64,000 nt of DNA from Rhodospirillales bacterium (GTDB lineage Bacteria; Pseudomonadota; Alphaproteobacteria; Reyranellales; Reyranellaceae): contig JACPOB010000043.1 in the NCBI GenBank assembly GCA_016185145.1, positions 1 through 64,000 on the forward strand. The letters run 5' to 3'. Shown in pieces: positions 8,622 through 17,881 of this stretch (its first letter is position 1; the number at the start of each line of letters is the position of its first letter). The translations under genes were made by a program, and so were the position numbers. The notes beneath the pieces are model-generated. The model ran no database searches. It was not told where the DNA came from and was given only the letters and a program-made list of their open reading frames with translations.

Positions 8622-10256
8622 ATGAGCGACGATACGGCGATCTTCGTGGGAGCGAGCGACGCCGACCAGTTCCTGCTCCTGAAATACGCCAATCGGCACG
8701 GCCTGATCGCCGGGGCTACCGGCACCGGCAAGACCGTGACCCTGCAGACGATCGCGGAGGGCTTTTCCACCTACGGCGTTCCGGTCTTCATGGCCGACGT
8801 CAAAGGTGACCTGTCGGGCGTCGGCCAGGCGGGCGGGGACAATCCGCGCGCGATCGAGCGGGCCAATCAGCTCAAGATCGAGGGCTATGCCGGCCGCGCC
8901 TTCCCGACGATCTACTGGGATCTGTTCGGCGAGAAGGGCCATCCGGTGCGCGCCACGGTGACCGAGATCGGTCCTGTGCTGATGGCCCGCCTGCTGCAGC
9001 TCAACGCCACACAGGAAGGCGTGTTGAACATCGTCTTCAAGGTCGCCGACGAGCAAGGCCTGCTGCTGCTCGACTTCAAGGACCTGCAGTCGGTGCTGCA
9101 ATGGACGGCGGAGAATGCCGGATCGCTCACCACGAAGTACGGCAACGTCAGCAAGCAGACCGTCGGCACCATCCAGCGCGCACTGCTGACCTTGGAGCAG
9201 CAGGGCGGCGAACGCTTCTTCGGCGAGCCGGCGCTCGACCTCAAGGAAATGATCGGCCGCGATCCTTCGGGTGCCGGCTACATCAATATCCTCGCCGCCG
9301 ACAGGCTGATGCAGAGCCCGCGCCTCTACGCCACGTTCCTGCTGTGGCTCTTGTCGGAACTGTTCGAAGTCATGCCCGAGGTCGGCGATGCCGATCGGCC
9401 GAAGTTCGTCTTCTTCTTCGACGAGGCGCATCTTCTGTTCGACGACGCGCCCAAGGCGCTTTTGGACAAGATCGAGCAGGTCGTGCGGCTGATCCGCTCC
9501 AAGGGTGTCGGCGTCTATTTCATCACCCAGAACCCGCTCGACATTCCCGAGTCGGTGCTGGGCCAGCTCAGCAACCGCGTGCAGCATGCCCTGCGTGCCT
9601 TCACGCCGAAGGACCAGAAGGCGGTGAAGACCGCCGCCGACACCTTCCGGCCCAACAAGAAGTTCAACGCCGCGGATGCCATCCTCGAGCTGGGCGTCGG
9701 CGAGGCGCTGGTCTCGTTCCTCGATGCCCAGGGCGTGCCCGAGCCGGTCGAGCGCTGTTTCATCGCACCGCCGCGCGGCCGCATCGGCCCGGCGACCGAC
9801 GCCGAACGCGCGGCGGCGCTGAAGGCGAGCCCGCTTGCCGGCAAGTACGACCGGACCGTCGACCGCGAATCGGCCTACGAGGTGCTGAACGGCCGCGCCG
9901 GCGCCGGCCAGGTCGAGCATGACGAGGCCGCACCCGCGCCCACCCCGAGCCGGCGTGGCCAGTACGATGCGCCGCCGCCGGTAAGCTCCGGCCCCTGGGG
10001 GCGGACCCGGATCCCGCAGACGGAGCAGGAACAGGCGCCGCCGCCCAAGGCGCGTCCACGGGCCAGCCCGCCCAGGCCGCCGGCCGAACCGCGGCCCCCG
10101 CGGACAACCGCGAGCCGCAGCGATTCGATCAGCACGACGGTTGCCAAGACCGCGGCGCGCACCGTGACCAATGTCCTGGTCCGCGAGGTGACCAGGGCGG
10201 TGTTCAAGGATGGCGGATCGATCCTGCGCGGCGTGCTGGGCTCGCTGCGCAAGTAG
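8622..10256 (+). CDS. HerA-like ATPase, DUF853 family
   Basis: 544 residues. An N-terminal P-loop ([17 protein letters not shown], residues about 24-40) and a Walker B motif [12 protein letters not shown] are typical of the HerA/FtsK superfamily; [15 protein letters not shown] is the following sensor region. The C-terminal 120 residues are a proline/arginine-rich, low-complexity linker ending in a short conserved tail. The family is widespread in bacteria but its role is poorly known (DNA translocase or helicase proposed). The start at ATG 8622 follows GGAGA. Confidence 0.85.
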   Translation: MSDDTAIFVGASDADQFLLLKYANRHGLIAGATGTGKTVTLQTIAEGFSTYGVPVFMADVKGDLSGVGQAGGDNPRAIERANQLKIEGYAGRAFPTIYWDLFGEKGHPVRATVTEIGPVLMARLLQLNATQEGVLNIVFKVADEQGLLLLDFKDLQSVLQWTAENAGSLTTKYGNVSKQTVGTIQRALLTLEQQGGERFFGEPALDLKEMIGRDPSGAGYINILAADRLMQSPRLYATFLLWLLSELFEVMPEVGDADRPKFVFFFDEAHLLFDDAPKALLDKIEQVVRLIRSKGVGVYFITQNPLDIPESVLGQLSNRVQHALRAFTPKDQKAVKTAADTFRPNKKFNAADAILELGVGEALVSFLDAQGVPEPVERCFIAPPRGRIGPATDAERAAALKASPLAGKYDRTVDRESAYEVLNGRAGAGQVEHDEAAPAPTPSRRGQYDAPPPVSSGPWGRTRIPQTEQEQAPPPKARPRASPPRPPAEPRPPRTTASRSDSISTTVAKTAARTVTNVLVREVTRAVFKDGGSILRGVLGSLRK

Positions 10257-10604
10257 TCAGGCCTCGACGATCAGCGTTCCGTCCATGTCCTCGTGGCCGC
10301 CGCCACAGAAGACATCGCAGAAGAAGGTAAAGCTGCCGGCCTTGTCGGGTAGCAGCGCGAGACGCGTCTCCTGGCCCGGCACGATGTCGGTGCGCACGCC
10401 GAGATCGGGCATCTTGAAGCCGTGGATACGGTCCTCCGACGTCAGCACCAGGACCACCGGCTGACCGACCTTGGCCGTCACCTTGTTGGGGGTGAACTCG
10501 AACTTCTTCGCGCTGATGCGGATTTCCGCCGGCGTTTCGGCGGCGAGCCGCGCGGTTCCCAGCGCGCTGCCGGCTAGCAGTGCGATCATCGTCCTGCGGC
10601 GCAT
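10257..10604 (-). CDS. Periplasmic cupredoxin with CuA-like site
   Basis: 115 residues: a signal peptide (MRRRTMIALLAGSALG..., cleaved near residue 22), then a single cupredoxin fold. The ligand set resembles cytochrome oxidase subunit II or nitrous oxide reductase: an early histidine (IHGFKMP) and FCDVFCGGGHEDM with two cysteines, histidine and methionine, so a binuclear CuA-type centre is plausible. It follows the Tat metallophosphoesterase gene by four bases, under the divergent ECF promoter region. Confidence 0.75.
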   Translation of the reverse strand: MRRRTMIALLAGSALGTARLAAETPAEIRISAKKFEFTPNKVTAKVGQPVVLVLTSEDRIHGFKMPDLGVRTDIVPGQETRLALLPDKAGSFTFFCDVFCGGGHEDMDGTLIVEA

Positions 10605-10608
10605 GGCG

Positions 10609-11484
10609 TCAGCTCCGGGTCACCGGCAGTTCGGCAAACGTAACCTTGTCCGCAACGGCAACATCGCGCGTGCCCAGCCCCTTGCCTGGCATCGCCGCGT
10701 CGTAGGGGAGCGGCGCCCGCTTGGGCTGCGAGCCCGGGGCGGGCAGGGCGAAGATCAGGGAGTTCGCCGCATGATGGGCGATGTGCCCGGTCATGTGGTG
10801 ATGCTCCTGGTGGATGTGGCCGTAGAACACCACGACGTTGCTGTAGGGCATCAGGAGCTCGATCGCCTTGGCGCCGTCGGCGGTGGTCCAGTCCCAGCTC
10901 GGCTGCAGGTCGAACAACGGCCGGTGCGTCAGCACGACGATGCGATCGTCGGTCTTGCGCTGCTTGAGGTCGGCGGCGAGCCAGGCGAGCTGGTCGTCGC
11001 CCAGCTTGGCGGCCGGGTCCGAGACGTTGTCGAGGACGATGAAGTGCACGCCCTTGTGGTCGAACGTGTAATGCGTCGCGCCGAAGAACTCCTTGTAGGC
11101 CTCACCCTTGTCGAGCGAGGCGTCGTGCTCGCCCGGCATGAAGCGCACGTCCTTGACGGTGAGCGCCGAGACGATCTCGCGGAACCGCTTCATGCGCTCG
11201 CGGCGCTGCTTGGCATCGTCGGTGGTGTGGGTGAGATCGCCGGTGAAGACGATGAAGTCGGGCTGGCGCCCGAGGCCGTTCACGGTGGCGACGGCCTTCT
11301 CGAGCGTATGCTCGGCATCGGGATTTGCAGGTCCGCTGTAACCCCAATGGGTGTCGGAGAACTGCACGAAATGGAAGTCGTTGGCCTGCGCCCGGGCGCG
11401 TTGGTTGGGGAACAGGCCGGCGGTGAAGGCGACGCCGGCGAGACCGGCGAGCTTCAGGAAGTCGCGGCGATCCGATTGCAGCAT
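10609..11484 (-). CDS. Tat-exported metallophosphoesterase
   Basis: 291 residues. The N-terminus SDRRDFLKLAGLAGVAF is a twin-arginine signal, so the folded enzyme is exported. The calcineurin-like core shows SDTHWG, FTGDLTH, a GEHD variant of GNH(D/E), LTHRP and GHIHQEHHH, which together form the two-metal site. Substrate unknown. GGAGGA precedes the ATG. It leads a two-gene unit with the cupredoxin, divergent from the ECF sigma factor. Confidence 0.85.
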   Translation of the reverse strand: MLQSDRRDFLKLAGLAGVAFTAGLFPNQRARAQANDFHFVQFSDTHWGYSGPANPDAEHTLEKAVATVNGLGRQPDFIVFTGDLTHTTDDAKQRRERMKRFREIVSALTVKDVRFMPGEHDASLDKGEAYKEFFGATHYTFDHKGVHFIVLDNVSDPAAKLGDDQLAWLAADLKQRKTDDRIVVLTHRPLFDLQPSWDWTTADGAKAIELLMPYSNVVVFYGHIHQEHHHMTGHIAHHAANSLIFALPAPGSQPKRAPLPYDAAMPGKGLGTRDVAVADKVTFAELPVTRS

Positions 11485-11514
11485 GATGACAGTCCTCCGT
11501 AGTGAAGTCGCAGG

Positions 11515-11543
11515 GACTACCGCTGCAGCGCCGCTGTTATTCC
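11515..11543 (-). promoter_or_regulatory. Probable ECF promoter for the metallophosphoesterase-cupredoxin unit
   Basis: On the minus strand GGAATAA (11543-11537) is followed by 16 bases and GTAGTC (11520-11515). The same -35 with the same spacing and a similar -10 occurs on the plus strand at 11558-11586, facing the sigma gene. GGAATAA resembles -35 elements recognised by several ECF sigma factors. The transcript would begin about 20-25 bases before the metallophosphoesterase ATG. Confidence 0.6.
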
Positions 11544-11557
11544 GGGGTTTCCGGCAT

Positions 11558-11586
11558 GGAATAAAATCGACGGTCGGCCGGTATTG
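11558..11586 (+). promoter_or_regulatory. Probable autoregulated ECF promoter for the sigma gene
   Basis: GGAATAA at 11558-11564, then a 16-base spacer, then GTATTG at 11581-11586. It is the mirror partner of the minus-strand motif at 11515-11543. Transcription would start around 11592, leaving almost no leader if the sigma ATG is at 11595, or about 12 bases if the ATG at 11604 is used. Confidence 0.6.
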
Positions 11587-11594
11587 ATGTCCTA

Positions 11595-12155
11595 ATGCGC
11601 TGCATGTCGGATGCGCCGAAGCCCGATGCCGGTACGGTCGATCGTTTTCGCACCGTCATGCTGCCTCATCTCGATGCGGCCTACGGCTATGCCCGCTGGC
11701 TGACGCGCGATCCGGTTCAGGCCCAGGATGTTGCGCAGGAAGCGATGCTGCGCGCGCTGCGCTACTTCCACGCCTTCCGCGGCGAGGACGCCAAGCCGTG
11801 GCTGTTGCGCATCGTGCGCAACACCTGGCTCGATCTCTCGCGGCGCCATGCGGTGGAGAGAGTGCCGTTGGAGGAAGTCGAGGATCGCGCCGGCGAGGGC
11901 CCCGATCCCGAGCAGAGCGCGCTCGCCGGCGACCGACGGCGCCAGATCGCCGCCGCGCTGGCGGCGCTGCCGGCCGAGGCGCGCGAGGTCCTCGTCCTGC
12001 GCGAGATCGAGGACCTTTCGTACAAGCGCATCGCCGTGGTGCTCGATCTGCCGATCGGCACCGTCATGTCCCGCCTGGCGCGGGCGCGGGAGAAACTGGC
12101 GGCCGGGCTGCGCGGCCGCCTGGAAAGGAGAGACCATGGACTGCCCGACATGTGA
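11595..12155 (+). CDS. ECF RNA polymerase sigma factor
   Basis: 186 residues with sigma region 2 (about 18-80; ARWLTRDPVQAQDVAQEAMLRAL) and region 4 (about 120-170; LPAEAREVLVLREIEDLSYKRIA, then GTVMSRLARAREKL). There is no region 1 or 3, so it is an ECF type. The anti-sigma gene begins inside its last 20 bases. The start may be ATG 11595 or 11604 (MSDAPKP); neither has a strong ribosome binding site, and the promoter position suggests a very short leader. It probably activates its own promoter and the divergent one. Confidence 0.9.
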   Translation: MRCMSDAPKPDAGTVDRFRTVMLPHLDAAYGYARWLTRDPVQAQDVAQEAMLRALRYFHAFRGEDAKPWLLRIVRNTWLDLSRRHAVERVPLEEVEDRAGEGPDPEQSALAGDRRRQIAAALAALPAEAREVLVLREIEDLSYKRIAVVLDLPIGTVMSRLARAREKLAAGLRGRLERRDHGLPDM

Positions 12156-12894
12156 GGCGATGGTCGGCGCCTATGTCGATGGCGAGCTGTCGGCCGCCGA
12201 GAGCGCCGAGTTCGAGCGCGCGCTGGAGACCTGTCCGGATTGCCGCCAGCGTCTGGAAGAAACGCGGACTGTGAGCGGCCTGCTGCGCGATCTGCCGGCC
12301 GAGCCTGCGCCCGATCTTCTGCGCGCCAAAATCGAGCGCGAGTTGCGTGTGATCGCCGGCCGCCAGCGCCTGTATCCGCGCGAGCGCCTGCGCTGGACGG
12401 CCATGGCCGCGAGTCTGGTTGTCGCACTCGGCATCGGCTGGCTGGGGGCGACCCTCGTCAGCCAGGGCGGTCGCGAGACCGATGCGCTCATGGCGGGCTA
12501 TCTGCGCATCGCCATGAGCGACCATCCGGTCGAGGTCGCTTCATCCGATCGCCATACGGTCAAGCCATGGTTCGCCGGCCGCGTCGATTACGCACCGCCG
12601 GTCCACGATCTCACGACGGCGGGCTTCCCGCTGGTCGGCGGCCGGCTCGATATCGTCGACGGCCGCAAGGTCGCGGTGGTGGTCTATCGCCGCAACCGGC
12701 ACTGGATCGCGCTGACGGCATGGCCGGCGACGTCGGCCGGCGAGACGGCGGCCAGCGTCAGCCAGCGCGACGGCTTCGCGTTGGCCGAATGGCGCCGCGG
12801 CGGCTTCGAATTGCGGGCTGTCGGCGACCTGACGCCGGCTGACATGAAGTCGTTCGTGACGGCGCTCGATCGCGCCGTCGACGGCGACCGGTGA
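12136..12894 (+). CDS. Membrane anti-sigma factor
   Basis: 252 residues: a cytoplasmic N-terminal anti-sigma domain, one transmembrane helix near residues 95-115 (WTAMAASLVVALGIGWLGATL) and a periplasmic C-terminal domain. Cysteines lie at 3, 6, 33 and 36 (CPTC and CPDC). The canonical zinc motif H-x3-C-x2-C lacks its histidine (alanine at 29), so any zinc site would be four-cysteine. AAAGGAG precedes the ATG. It overlaps the sigma gene, which implies coupled translation and a direct partnership. Confidence 0.85.
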   Translation: MDCPTCEAMVGAYVDGELSAAESAEFERALETCPDCRQRLEETRTVSGLLRDLPAEPAPDLLRAKIERELRVIAGRQRLYPRERLRWTAMAASLVVALGIGWLGATLVSQGGRETDALMAGYLRIAMSDHPVEVASSDRHTVKPWFAGRVDYAPPVHDLTTAGFPLVGGRLDIVDGRKVAVVVYRRNRHWIALTAWPATSAGETAASVSQRDGFALAEWRRGGFELRAVGDLTPADMKSFVTALDRAVDGDR

Positions 12895-12905
12895 CTCATG
12901 TTCTG

Positions 12906-12966
12906 CCGGACCGCGCGCATCCTGCGCGCTCATGCTCATGAGGCGCGCTGGAAGCGCGCGGTCCGG
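12906..12966. repeat. Intergenic palindrome, GGACCGCG family, copy 1
   Basis: Inverted repeat with outer arms CCGGACCGCGCGC and GCGCGCGGTCCGG around a central TCATGCTCATGA. The inner arms are imperfect. It lies between the convergent anti-sigma and leuB genes and could work as a bidirectional terminator. Related copies are at 40343, 47157, 53348, 54580 and 55902. Confidence 0.85.
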
Positions 12967-12976
12967 AAGAGGATGA

Positions 12977-14098
12977 CTACGCCAGCCGGTCGAGTTCCTT
13001 GACGATGGCGTCGCCCATTTCCTGGGTGCCGACCTTCTTCACGCCGTCGGTCTTGCCGCCGGCCAGCAGATCGGCGGTGCGATAGCCGGCCTTCAGCACG
13101 TTCTCGACCGCGGTCTCGACCAGGTCGGCTTCCTTAGCAAGATCGAAGGAGTAGCGAAGCATCATGGCGTAGGAGAGCGTCTCGGCCAGCGGATTGGCGA
13201 GGCCCTTGCCGGCGATGTCCGGCGCGCTGCCGTGGATCGGCTCGTACAGTGCCTTGCGCCGGCCGGTCGCGTCGGGTGCGCCCAGCGAGGCCGACGGCAG
13301 CAGGCCGAGCGAGCCGGTCAGCATGGATGCCTCGTCCGACAGGATATCGCCGAACAGGTTGTCGGTGACGATGACGTCGAACTGGTTCGGCGCGCGCAGC
13401 AGCTGCATGGCCAGCGCATCGGCGTACATGTGCTCGAGCTTCACGTCGGCGTACTTCTCCTTGTGAAGCTTGGTCGCTTCCTCGCGCCACAGCACGCCGG
13501 TGTGCATGACGTTGGCCTTCTCCGACGACATCACCTTGTTCTTGCGCTTGCGTGCCAGTTCGAAGGCGACGGCGCAGACGCGGCGAATTTCAGGGGCCGT
13601 GTAGCGCTGGGTGTCGAACGCCTCGACCTCACCCTGGGCGTTGGTGTGGCGGCCGCGCGGCTCGCCGAAATAGACGCCGCTGGTCAGCTCGCGGATGATC
13701 ATGATGTCGAGACCCTTGACGATCTCGGGCTTGAGCGAGCTGGCATCGACCAGGGCATCGAACACCTTGGCGGGGCGCAGGTTGGCGAAGAGGTCCATCT
13801 CCTTGCGCAGGCGCAGCAGGCCGCGCTCGGGCTTCTTGGAGAAGTCGGCGGTGTCCCACTTCGGCCCGCCGACCGAGCCGAACAGCACGGCGTCGGCCTC
13901 GAGCGCCGCCTTCATCGTGTCGTCCGACAGCGGCACGCCGTGCTTGTCGAGGGCGGCGCCGCCGACCACGTCTTCCTTGATGTCGAAGCCGACCGCGCGC
14001 TTCTTGCCCATCCAGGCGATGATCTTGCGCACTTCGTTCATGACTTCGGGGCCGATGCCGTCGCCAGGCAGCACCAGCAGATTGCGATTGGACGCCAT
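12977..14098 (-). CDS. leuB: 3-isopropylmalate dehydrogenase
   Basis: 373 residues, third step of leucine synthesis. Motifs include [13 protein letters not shown] at the N-terminus, GSVGGPKWD, the substrate-binding arginines in [14 protein letters not shown], the metal-binding aspartates in [17 protein letters not shown], and NAD-specifying [14 protein letters not shown]. Full length. Last gene of the leu cluster, 48 bases after leuD. Confidence 0.95.
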   Translation of the reverse strand: MASNRNLLVLPGDGIGPEVMNEVRKIIAWMGKKRAVGFDIKEDVVGGAALDKHGVPLSDDTMKAALEADAVLFGSVGGPKWDTADFSKKPERGLLRLRKEMDLFANLRPAKVFDALVDASSLKPEIVKGLDIMIIRELTSGVYFGEPRGRHTNAQGEVEAFDTQRYTAPEIRRVCAVAFELARKRKNKVMSSEKANVMHTGVLWREEATKLHKEKYADVKLEHMYADALAMQLLRAPNQFDVIVTDNLFGDILSDEASMLTGSLGLLPSASLGAPDATGRRKALYEPIHGSAPDIAGKGLANPLAETLSYAMMLRYSFDLAKEADLVETAVENVLKAGYRTADLLAGGKTDGVKKVGTQEMGDAIVKELDRLA

Positions 14099-14146
14099 TG
14101 CCTTCTTTCTCTTGTCTAACGATTTTCTCTAGCTAATGACCGCTGA

Positions 14147-14761
14147 TCAGGACGCGCCATGCAGCCAGGGCTGCTGCTCCTTCTGACGCGCCTCGAAGTC
14201 GTCGATCTCCGACTTCTTCTCCATGGTGAGCCCGATGTCGTCGAGCCCGTTCAGCAGGCAGTGCTTGCGGAACGGATCGATGTCGAAATGCACCGTGCCG
14301 CCGTCGGGCCCCTTGATCTCCTGCTTCTCGAGATCGACCTCGATGATGGCATTGGAGCCACGGCTCGCATCGTCCATCAGCTTGTCGATGATCTCCTTCG
14401 GCATCTTGATCGGCAGAATGCCGTTCTTGAAGCAGTTGTTGTAGAAGATGTCGGCGAAATCCTCGGAGATGATGCAGCGGATGCCGAAGTCGAGCAGCGC
14501 CCAGGGCGCATGCTCGCGGCTCGAGCCGCAGCCGAAGTTGGGGCCGGCGACGATGATCTTGGCGCTCTGATAGGCCGGCTGGTCGAGGATGAAGTCCTTC
14601 TTCTGGCCGTCGGCCGTCCAGCGCAGCTCGTAGAACAGGCCGTCCTTCAGCCCGGTGCGCTTGATGGTCTTCAGGAAGTTCTTGGGAATGATCATATCGG
14701 TGTCGATATTGACCATCGGCATTGGGGCGGCGACGCCGCGCAGCGTCGTGAATTTTTCCAT
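14147..14761 (-). CDS. leuD: 3-isopropylmalate dehydratase, small subunit
   Basis: 204 residues. Forms the heterodimeric isomerase with LeuC. It starts [27 protein letters not shown], and the swivel-domain motif [17 protein letters not shown] carries the substrate-binding loop. I chose ATG 14761 (GAGGGAT upstream); 17 further in-frame residues upstream are not family-like. The two RDD genes separate it from leuC. Confidence 0.95.
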   Translation of the reverse strand: MEKFTTLRGVAAPMPMVNIDTDMIIPKNFLKTIKRTGLKDGLFYELRWTADGQKKDFILDQPAYQSAKIIVAGPNFGCGSSREHAPWALLDFGIRCIISEDFADIFYNNCFKNGILPIKMPKEIIDKLMDDASRGSNAIIEVDLEKQEIKGPDGGTVHFDIDPFRKHCLLNGLDDIGLTMEKKSEIDDFEARQKEQQPWLHGAS

Positions 14762-14818
14762 GAGATCCCTCGCGAAACGCCGGAATAAACGGACTTTCCC
14801 CCAGCCCGTCAAGCCGAC

Positions 14819-15382
14819 CTATCGCCTGGTGAGTATCGCCCCTGCCATCTTGTCATGCAGACCCTGCTTGCGCCTCGAAAAGGCGACGGCGATGCAGGAA
14901 ATGAGGGCGATCAGGCCGACCACCGTACTGAAGCCGCTGCCGGCGATGGCGGCGACCGAGGGCAGATAGATCGGCCAGGCGCGCAGGCTGGCCATCAGCG
15001 GATTCAGCCGTCCCCCGTCCTCGGTGGAGACACGGATGCCCAGCATCCGCTTGCCCAGGGTGGCCTGGGCCGACGAGCTTTCCTGGAAGGCGTAATAGGC
15101 CCATACGATCAGCGCATAGACGATCATCTGGCGCGGCGAGATCAGGCTGTTCAGGTAGTCGACCAGTGTATCGAGGTCGGGGTCCTCGGGCAGGGGCGCC
15201 GCCGTCTCCGAGGGAAGGACCAGCAGCACGATCGACCAGACGATCCACAGTGCGATGCCGTCGACGAGCGCCGCCCCGACCCGGATCCAGAAGCCGGCAT
15301 AGCGCACCGTCGTCTCCGGCGGACGGGCATCCCACACCGGCGGAGGCGGCGGGACGGAGCCTGAGGTCGGCACACTCGGCAT
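14819..15382 (-). CDS. RDD family membrane protein (second of a tandem pair)
   Basis: 187 residues. A proline-rich N-terminus (SVPPPPPVWDARPPE) precedes an RDD domain with membrane segments near 37-55, 85-105 and 135-160. The signature pairs are RVGAALVDGI in helix 1 and TLGKRMLGIRV after helix 2, ending KQGLHDKMAG. The RDD function is mostly unknown, though some members transport ions or compatible solutes. It is paralogous to the adjacent upstream gene and sits inside the leu operon. Confidence 0.75.
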   Translation of the reverse strand: MPSVPTSGSVPPPPPVWDARPPETTVRYAGFWIRVGAALVDGIALWIVWSIVLLVLPSETAAPLPEDPDLDTLVDYLNSLISPRQMIVYALIVWAYYAFQESSSAQATLGKRMLGIRVSTEDGGRLNPLMASLRAWPIYLPSVAAIAGSGFSTVVGLIALISCIAVAFSRRKQGLHDKMAGAILTRR

Positions 15383-15403
15383 GTCGGTCTCCTGGCGAAA
15401 TCG

Positions 15404-15904
15404 TCAGGACGACCTTATCACGAGCGTATCGGCCAGAATATCGTGCAGGGCCCGCTTGCGGCTGGTGAAGGCGGCCATGATGTAGCCGATGGCCAGCGGC
15501 ACCATGGGCGTCACCATGTACTTCGCGAAGTGGCGGCCAGTGGCGCGACCGAAGGAAAGCCGAGTGCCGTCGAAGCGAACGATGCGCAGGCCGAGCGCCA
15601 TCTTGCCGAGCGTGGCGCCGCGCGGCGAGCTGGTCATCAGCGCTTCGTACAACCAATTGATGACGATCAGCGCAATGAAAAGTAGGGCTGTTGTGCCGAC
15701 AATGACACCGGCTTCTTCCGGGTCGCTCCAACGAGCTCCGTGAAGCACGACCAAGGCTACGATCCCCATTGCGAGTGGGACCGATAGAACCAGCCCGTCG
15801 ATCACGTAGGCGACGAAGCGGATCCAGAATCCGCCGGGAGGCGCACCCTCCACCGCCGCCATCGGTCGGTCGGACCAGACTGGCGGCGGAGGGGCGTTGG
15901 TCAA
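15404..15904 (-). CDS. RDD family membrane protein (first of a tandem pair)
   Basis: 166 residues with the same layout as its neighbour: a short proline-rich start (NAPPPPVWSDRP), FVAYVIDGLVLSV in helix 1, a second helix near 70-90, TLGKMALGLRIVR, and a final KRALHDILADTLVI. The proline-rich leader and WIR..A.....DG core shared with the gene 21 bases downstream indicate a local duplication followed by divergence. Confidence 0.75.
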   Translation of the reverse strand: MTNAPPPPVWSDRPMAAVEGAPPGGFWIRFVAYVIDGLVLSVPLAMGIVALVVLHGARWSDPEEAGVIVGTTALLFIALIVINWLYEALMTSSPRGATLGKMALGLRIVRFDGTRLSFGRATGRHFAKYMVTPMVPLAIGYIMAAFTSRKRALHDILADTLVIRSS

Positions 15905-15930
15905 GGCGACGTTCCTACCGGTAGTCGCGC

Positions 15931-17376
15931 CTACTGATAATCACGCACGTCGGCCAGCGTGCCCTTGATGGCGGCGGCCGCCGCCATCGCCGGGCTCACC
16001 AGATGGGTCCGCCCACCGCGGCCCTGCCTGCCCTCGAAGTTGCGGTTCGAGGTCGAAGCGCAGCGCTGGCCGGGTTCGAGCCGGTCGGCGTTCATGGCGA
16101 GGCACATCGAGCAGCCCTGGATGCGCCATTCGAAGCCAGCCTCGAGGAAGATCTTGTCGAGACCTTCCTTCTCGGCTTCGGCCTTCACCAGGCCGGAGCC
16201 CGGCACGACCATGGCCGACACGCCCGCGGCCACCTTGCGGCCGCGCGCGATCTCGGCGGCGGCGCGCAGGTCTTCGATGCGGCCGTTGGTGCACGAGCCG
16301 ATGAACACGCGATCGATCGGCACGTCGACGAGCTTGGTGCCCGGCATCAGGCCCATGTAGGCGAGAGAACGCGCCCACGCCTCGCGGCGGTTCTCGTCCG
16401 GCGCGTTGGCCGGGTCGGGGATGACGTCGGTGATCGGCAGCGCGTCCTGCGGGCTGGTGCCCCAGGTCACCATCGGCGGGATGTCGGACGCCAGCAGGTC
16501 GAGCTGGGTGTCGAAGTTCGCACCCTTGTCGCTCGGCAGGCGACGCCACTGGCTGAGCGCCAGGTCCCACGCGCCGCCCTTGGGCGAGTACGGCCGGCCT
16601 TCGAGGTACTTGAAGGTCGTGTCGTCCGGCGCGATCAGGCCGGCACGCGCGCCCGCCTCGATCGACATGTTGCAGACCGTCATGCGGCCTTCCATCGTCA
16701 TCTCGCGGATGGCGCGGCCGGCATACTCGACCACGTAACCAGTGCCGCCGGCGGTGCCGAGCTTGCCGATGATGGCCAGGATAACGTCCTTGGGCGTCAC
16801 GCCGAGCGGCAGGCTGCCCTCGACCGCCACGCGCATGTTCTTGGCCGGCTTCTGGATCAGCGTCTGGGTGGCGAGCACGTGCTCGACCTCCGAGGTGCCG
16901 ATGCCGAAGGCCAGCGCTCCGAACGCACCGTGCGTCGAGGTATGGCTGTCGCCGCAGACGATGGTCATGCCCGGCAAGGTCAGGCCCTGCTCAGGGCCGA
17001 TCACGTGGACGATGCCGCGACGGGCATCGTTCATGTCGAAGTACGGCACGCCGAAGTCGGCGACGTTCTTCTCCAGGGTCTCGACCTGGATGCGTGATTC
17101 CTCATCCATGCCGCCTTCGCCGATCGGCGTGGTCGGCGTGTTGTGGTCGGCCACGGCGATGGTGGCGTCGGGCCGGCGCACCGGACGTCCGGCCATGCGC
17201 AGGCCTTCGAAAGCCTGCGGGCTGGTCACCTCGTGGACGAGATGACGGTCGATGTAGATGACGCAGGTGCCGTCGTCCTGGCGATTGACGACGTGGGCGT
17301 CCCAGATCTTCTCGAACAGTGTCCGCGGCGGAGGAGGCGGTGGCGGCGGCGTGGCCGACTTCTTGCGGAACGCCAT
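15931..17376 (-). CDS. leuC: 3-isopropylmalate dehydratase, large subunit
   Basis: 481 residues of an aconitase-family 4Fe-4S enzyme. Signature sequences are [43 protein letters not shown] and [13 protein letters not shown], with the three cluster cysteines. An unusual N-terminal extension of about 17 residues contains a run of eight prolines (residues 10-17) before the normal start [13 protein letters not shown]. It begins six bases after the rplS stop. Confidence 0.93.
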   Translation of the reverse strand: MAFRKKSATPPPPPPPPRTLFEKIWDAHVVNRQDDGTCVIYIDRHLVHEVTSPQAFEGLRMAGRPVRRPDATIAVADHNTPTTPIGEGGMDEESRIQVETLEKNVADFGVPYFDMNDARRGIVHVIGPEQGLTLPGMTIVCGDSHTSTHGAFGALAFGIGTSEVEHVLATQTLIQKPAKNMRVAVEGSLPLGVTPKDVILAIIGKLGTAGGTGYVVEYAGRAIREMTMEGRMTVCNMSIEAGARAGLIAPDDTTFKYLEGRPYSPKGGAWDLALSQWRRLPSDKGANFDTQLDLLASDIPPMVTWGTSPQDALPITDVIPDPANAPDENRREAWARSLAYMGLMPGTKLVDVPIDRVFIGSCTNGRIEDLRAAAEIARGRKVAAGVSAMVVPGSGLVKAEAEKEGLDKIFLEAGFEWRIQGCSMCLAMNADRLEPGQRCASTSNRNFEGRQGRGGRTHLVSPAMAAAAAIKGTLADVRDYQ

Positions 17377-17382
17377 GGTCGC

Positions 17383-17865
17383 CTACCTCTTTCCGCCGCC
17401 CTTGGCGGCGCGCACGTTCTTCTCGTCCTTGGGCTTTTCCTTCTTGAGCTTCTCGCGCCGCCGAACCTTGGTCTCGTCGGCCTGTTCGGCGACCAGCTCG
17501 CGCTGGGCCTCGACGTCCTCGGCGATGCGGCTCGCCTTGCCGCGCAGGTCGCGCAGGTAATAGAGCTTGGCGCGGCGCACGACGCCCTTGCGGATGACCT
17601 CGATCTCCCAGATGCCCGGGCTGTAGAGCGGGAACACGCGCTCCACGCCCTCGCCGAACGAGATCTTGCGCACCGTGAACGACGAGTTGATGCCGTCGTT
17701 CTTGCGGGCGATGCACAGGCCTTCGTAGACCTGAATGCGCTCGCGGTTGCCTTCCTGAACCTTGACGTGCACGCGCAGCGTGTCGCCGGGTTCGAAACGC
17801 GGCACCGGCCGCTCGGCCGTCACCTTGTCCATCTGGGCCTGGGCCAGCGTATCGAGAATGTTCAT
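17383..17865 (-). CDS. rplS: 50S ribosomal protein L19
   Basis: 160 residues. The core (about 1-110) has [28 protein letters not shown] and [17 protein letters not shown]; a lysine/glutamate-rich tail follows, as in other alphaproteobacteria. I used the second ATG (MNILDTL), since the upstream ATG directly abuts the GAAAGG ribosome binding site. Part of the rpsP-rimM-trmD-rplS operon. Confidence 0.95.
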   Translation of the reverse strand: MNILDTLAQAQMDKVTAERPVPRFEPGDTLRVHVKVQEGNRERIQVYEGLCIARKNDGINSSFTVRKISFGEGVERVFPLYSPGIWEIEVIRKGVVRRAKLYYLRDLRGKASRIAEDVEAQRELVAEQADETKVRRREKLKKEKPKDEKNVRAAKGGGKR

Positions 17866-17881
17866 CGCATCCATCCTTTCG

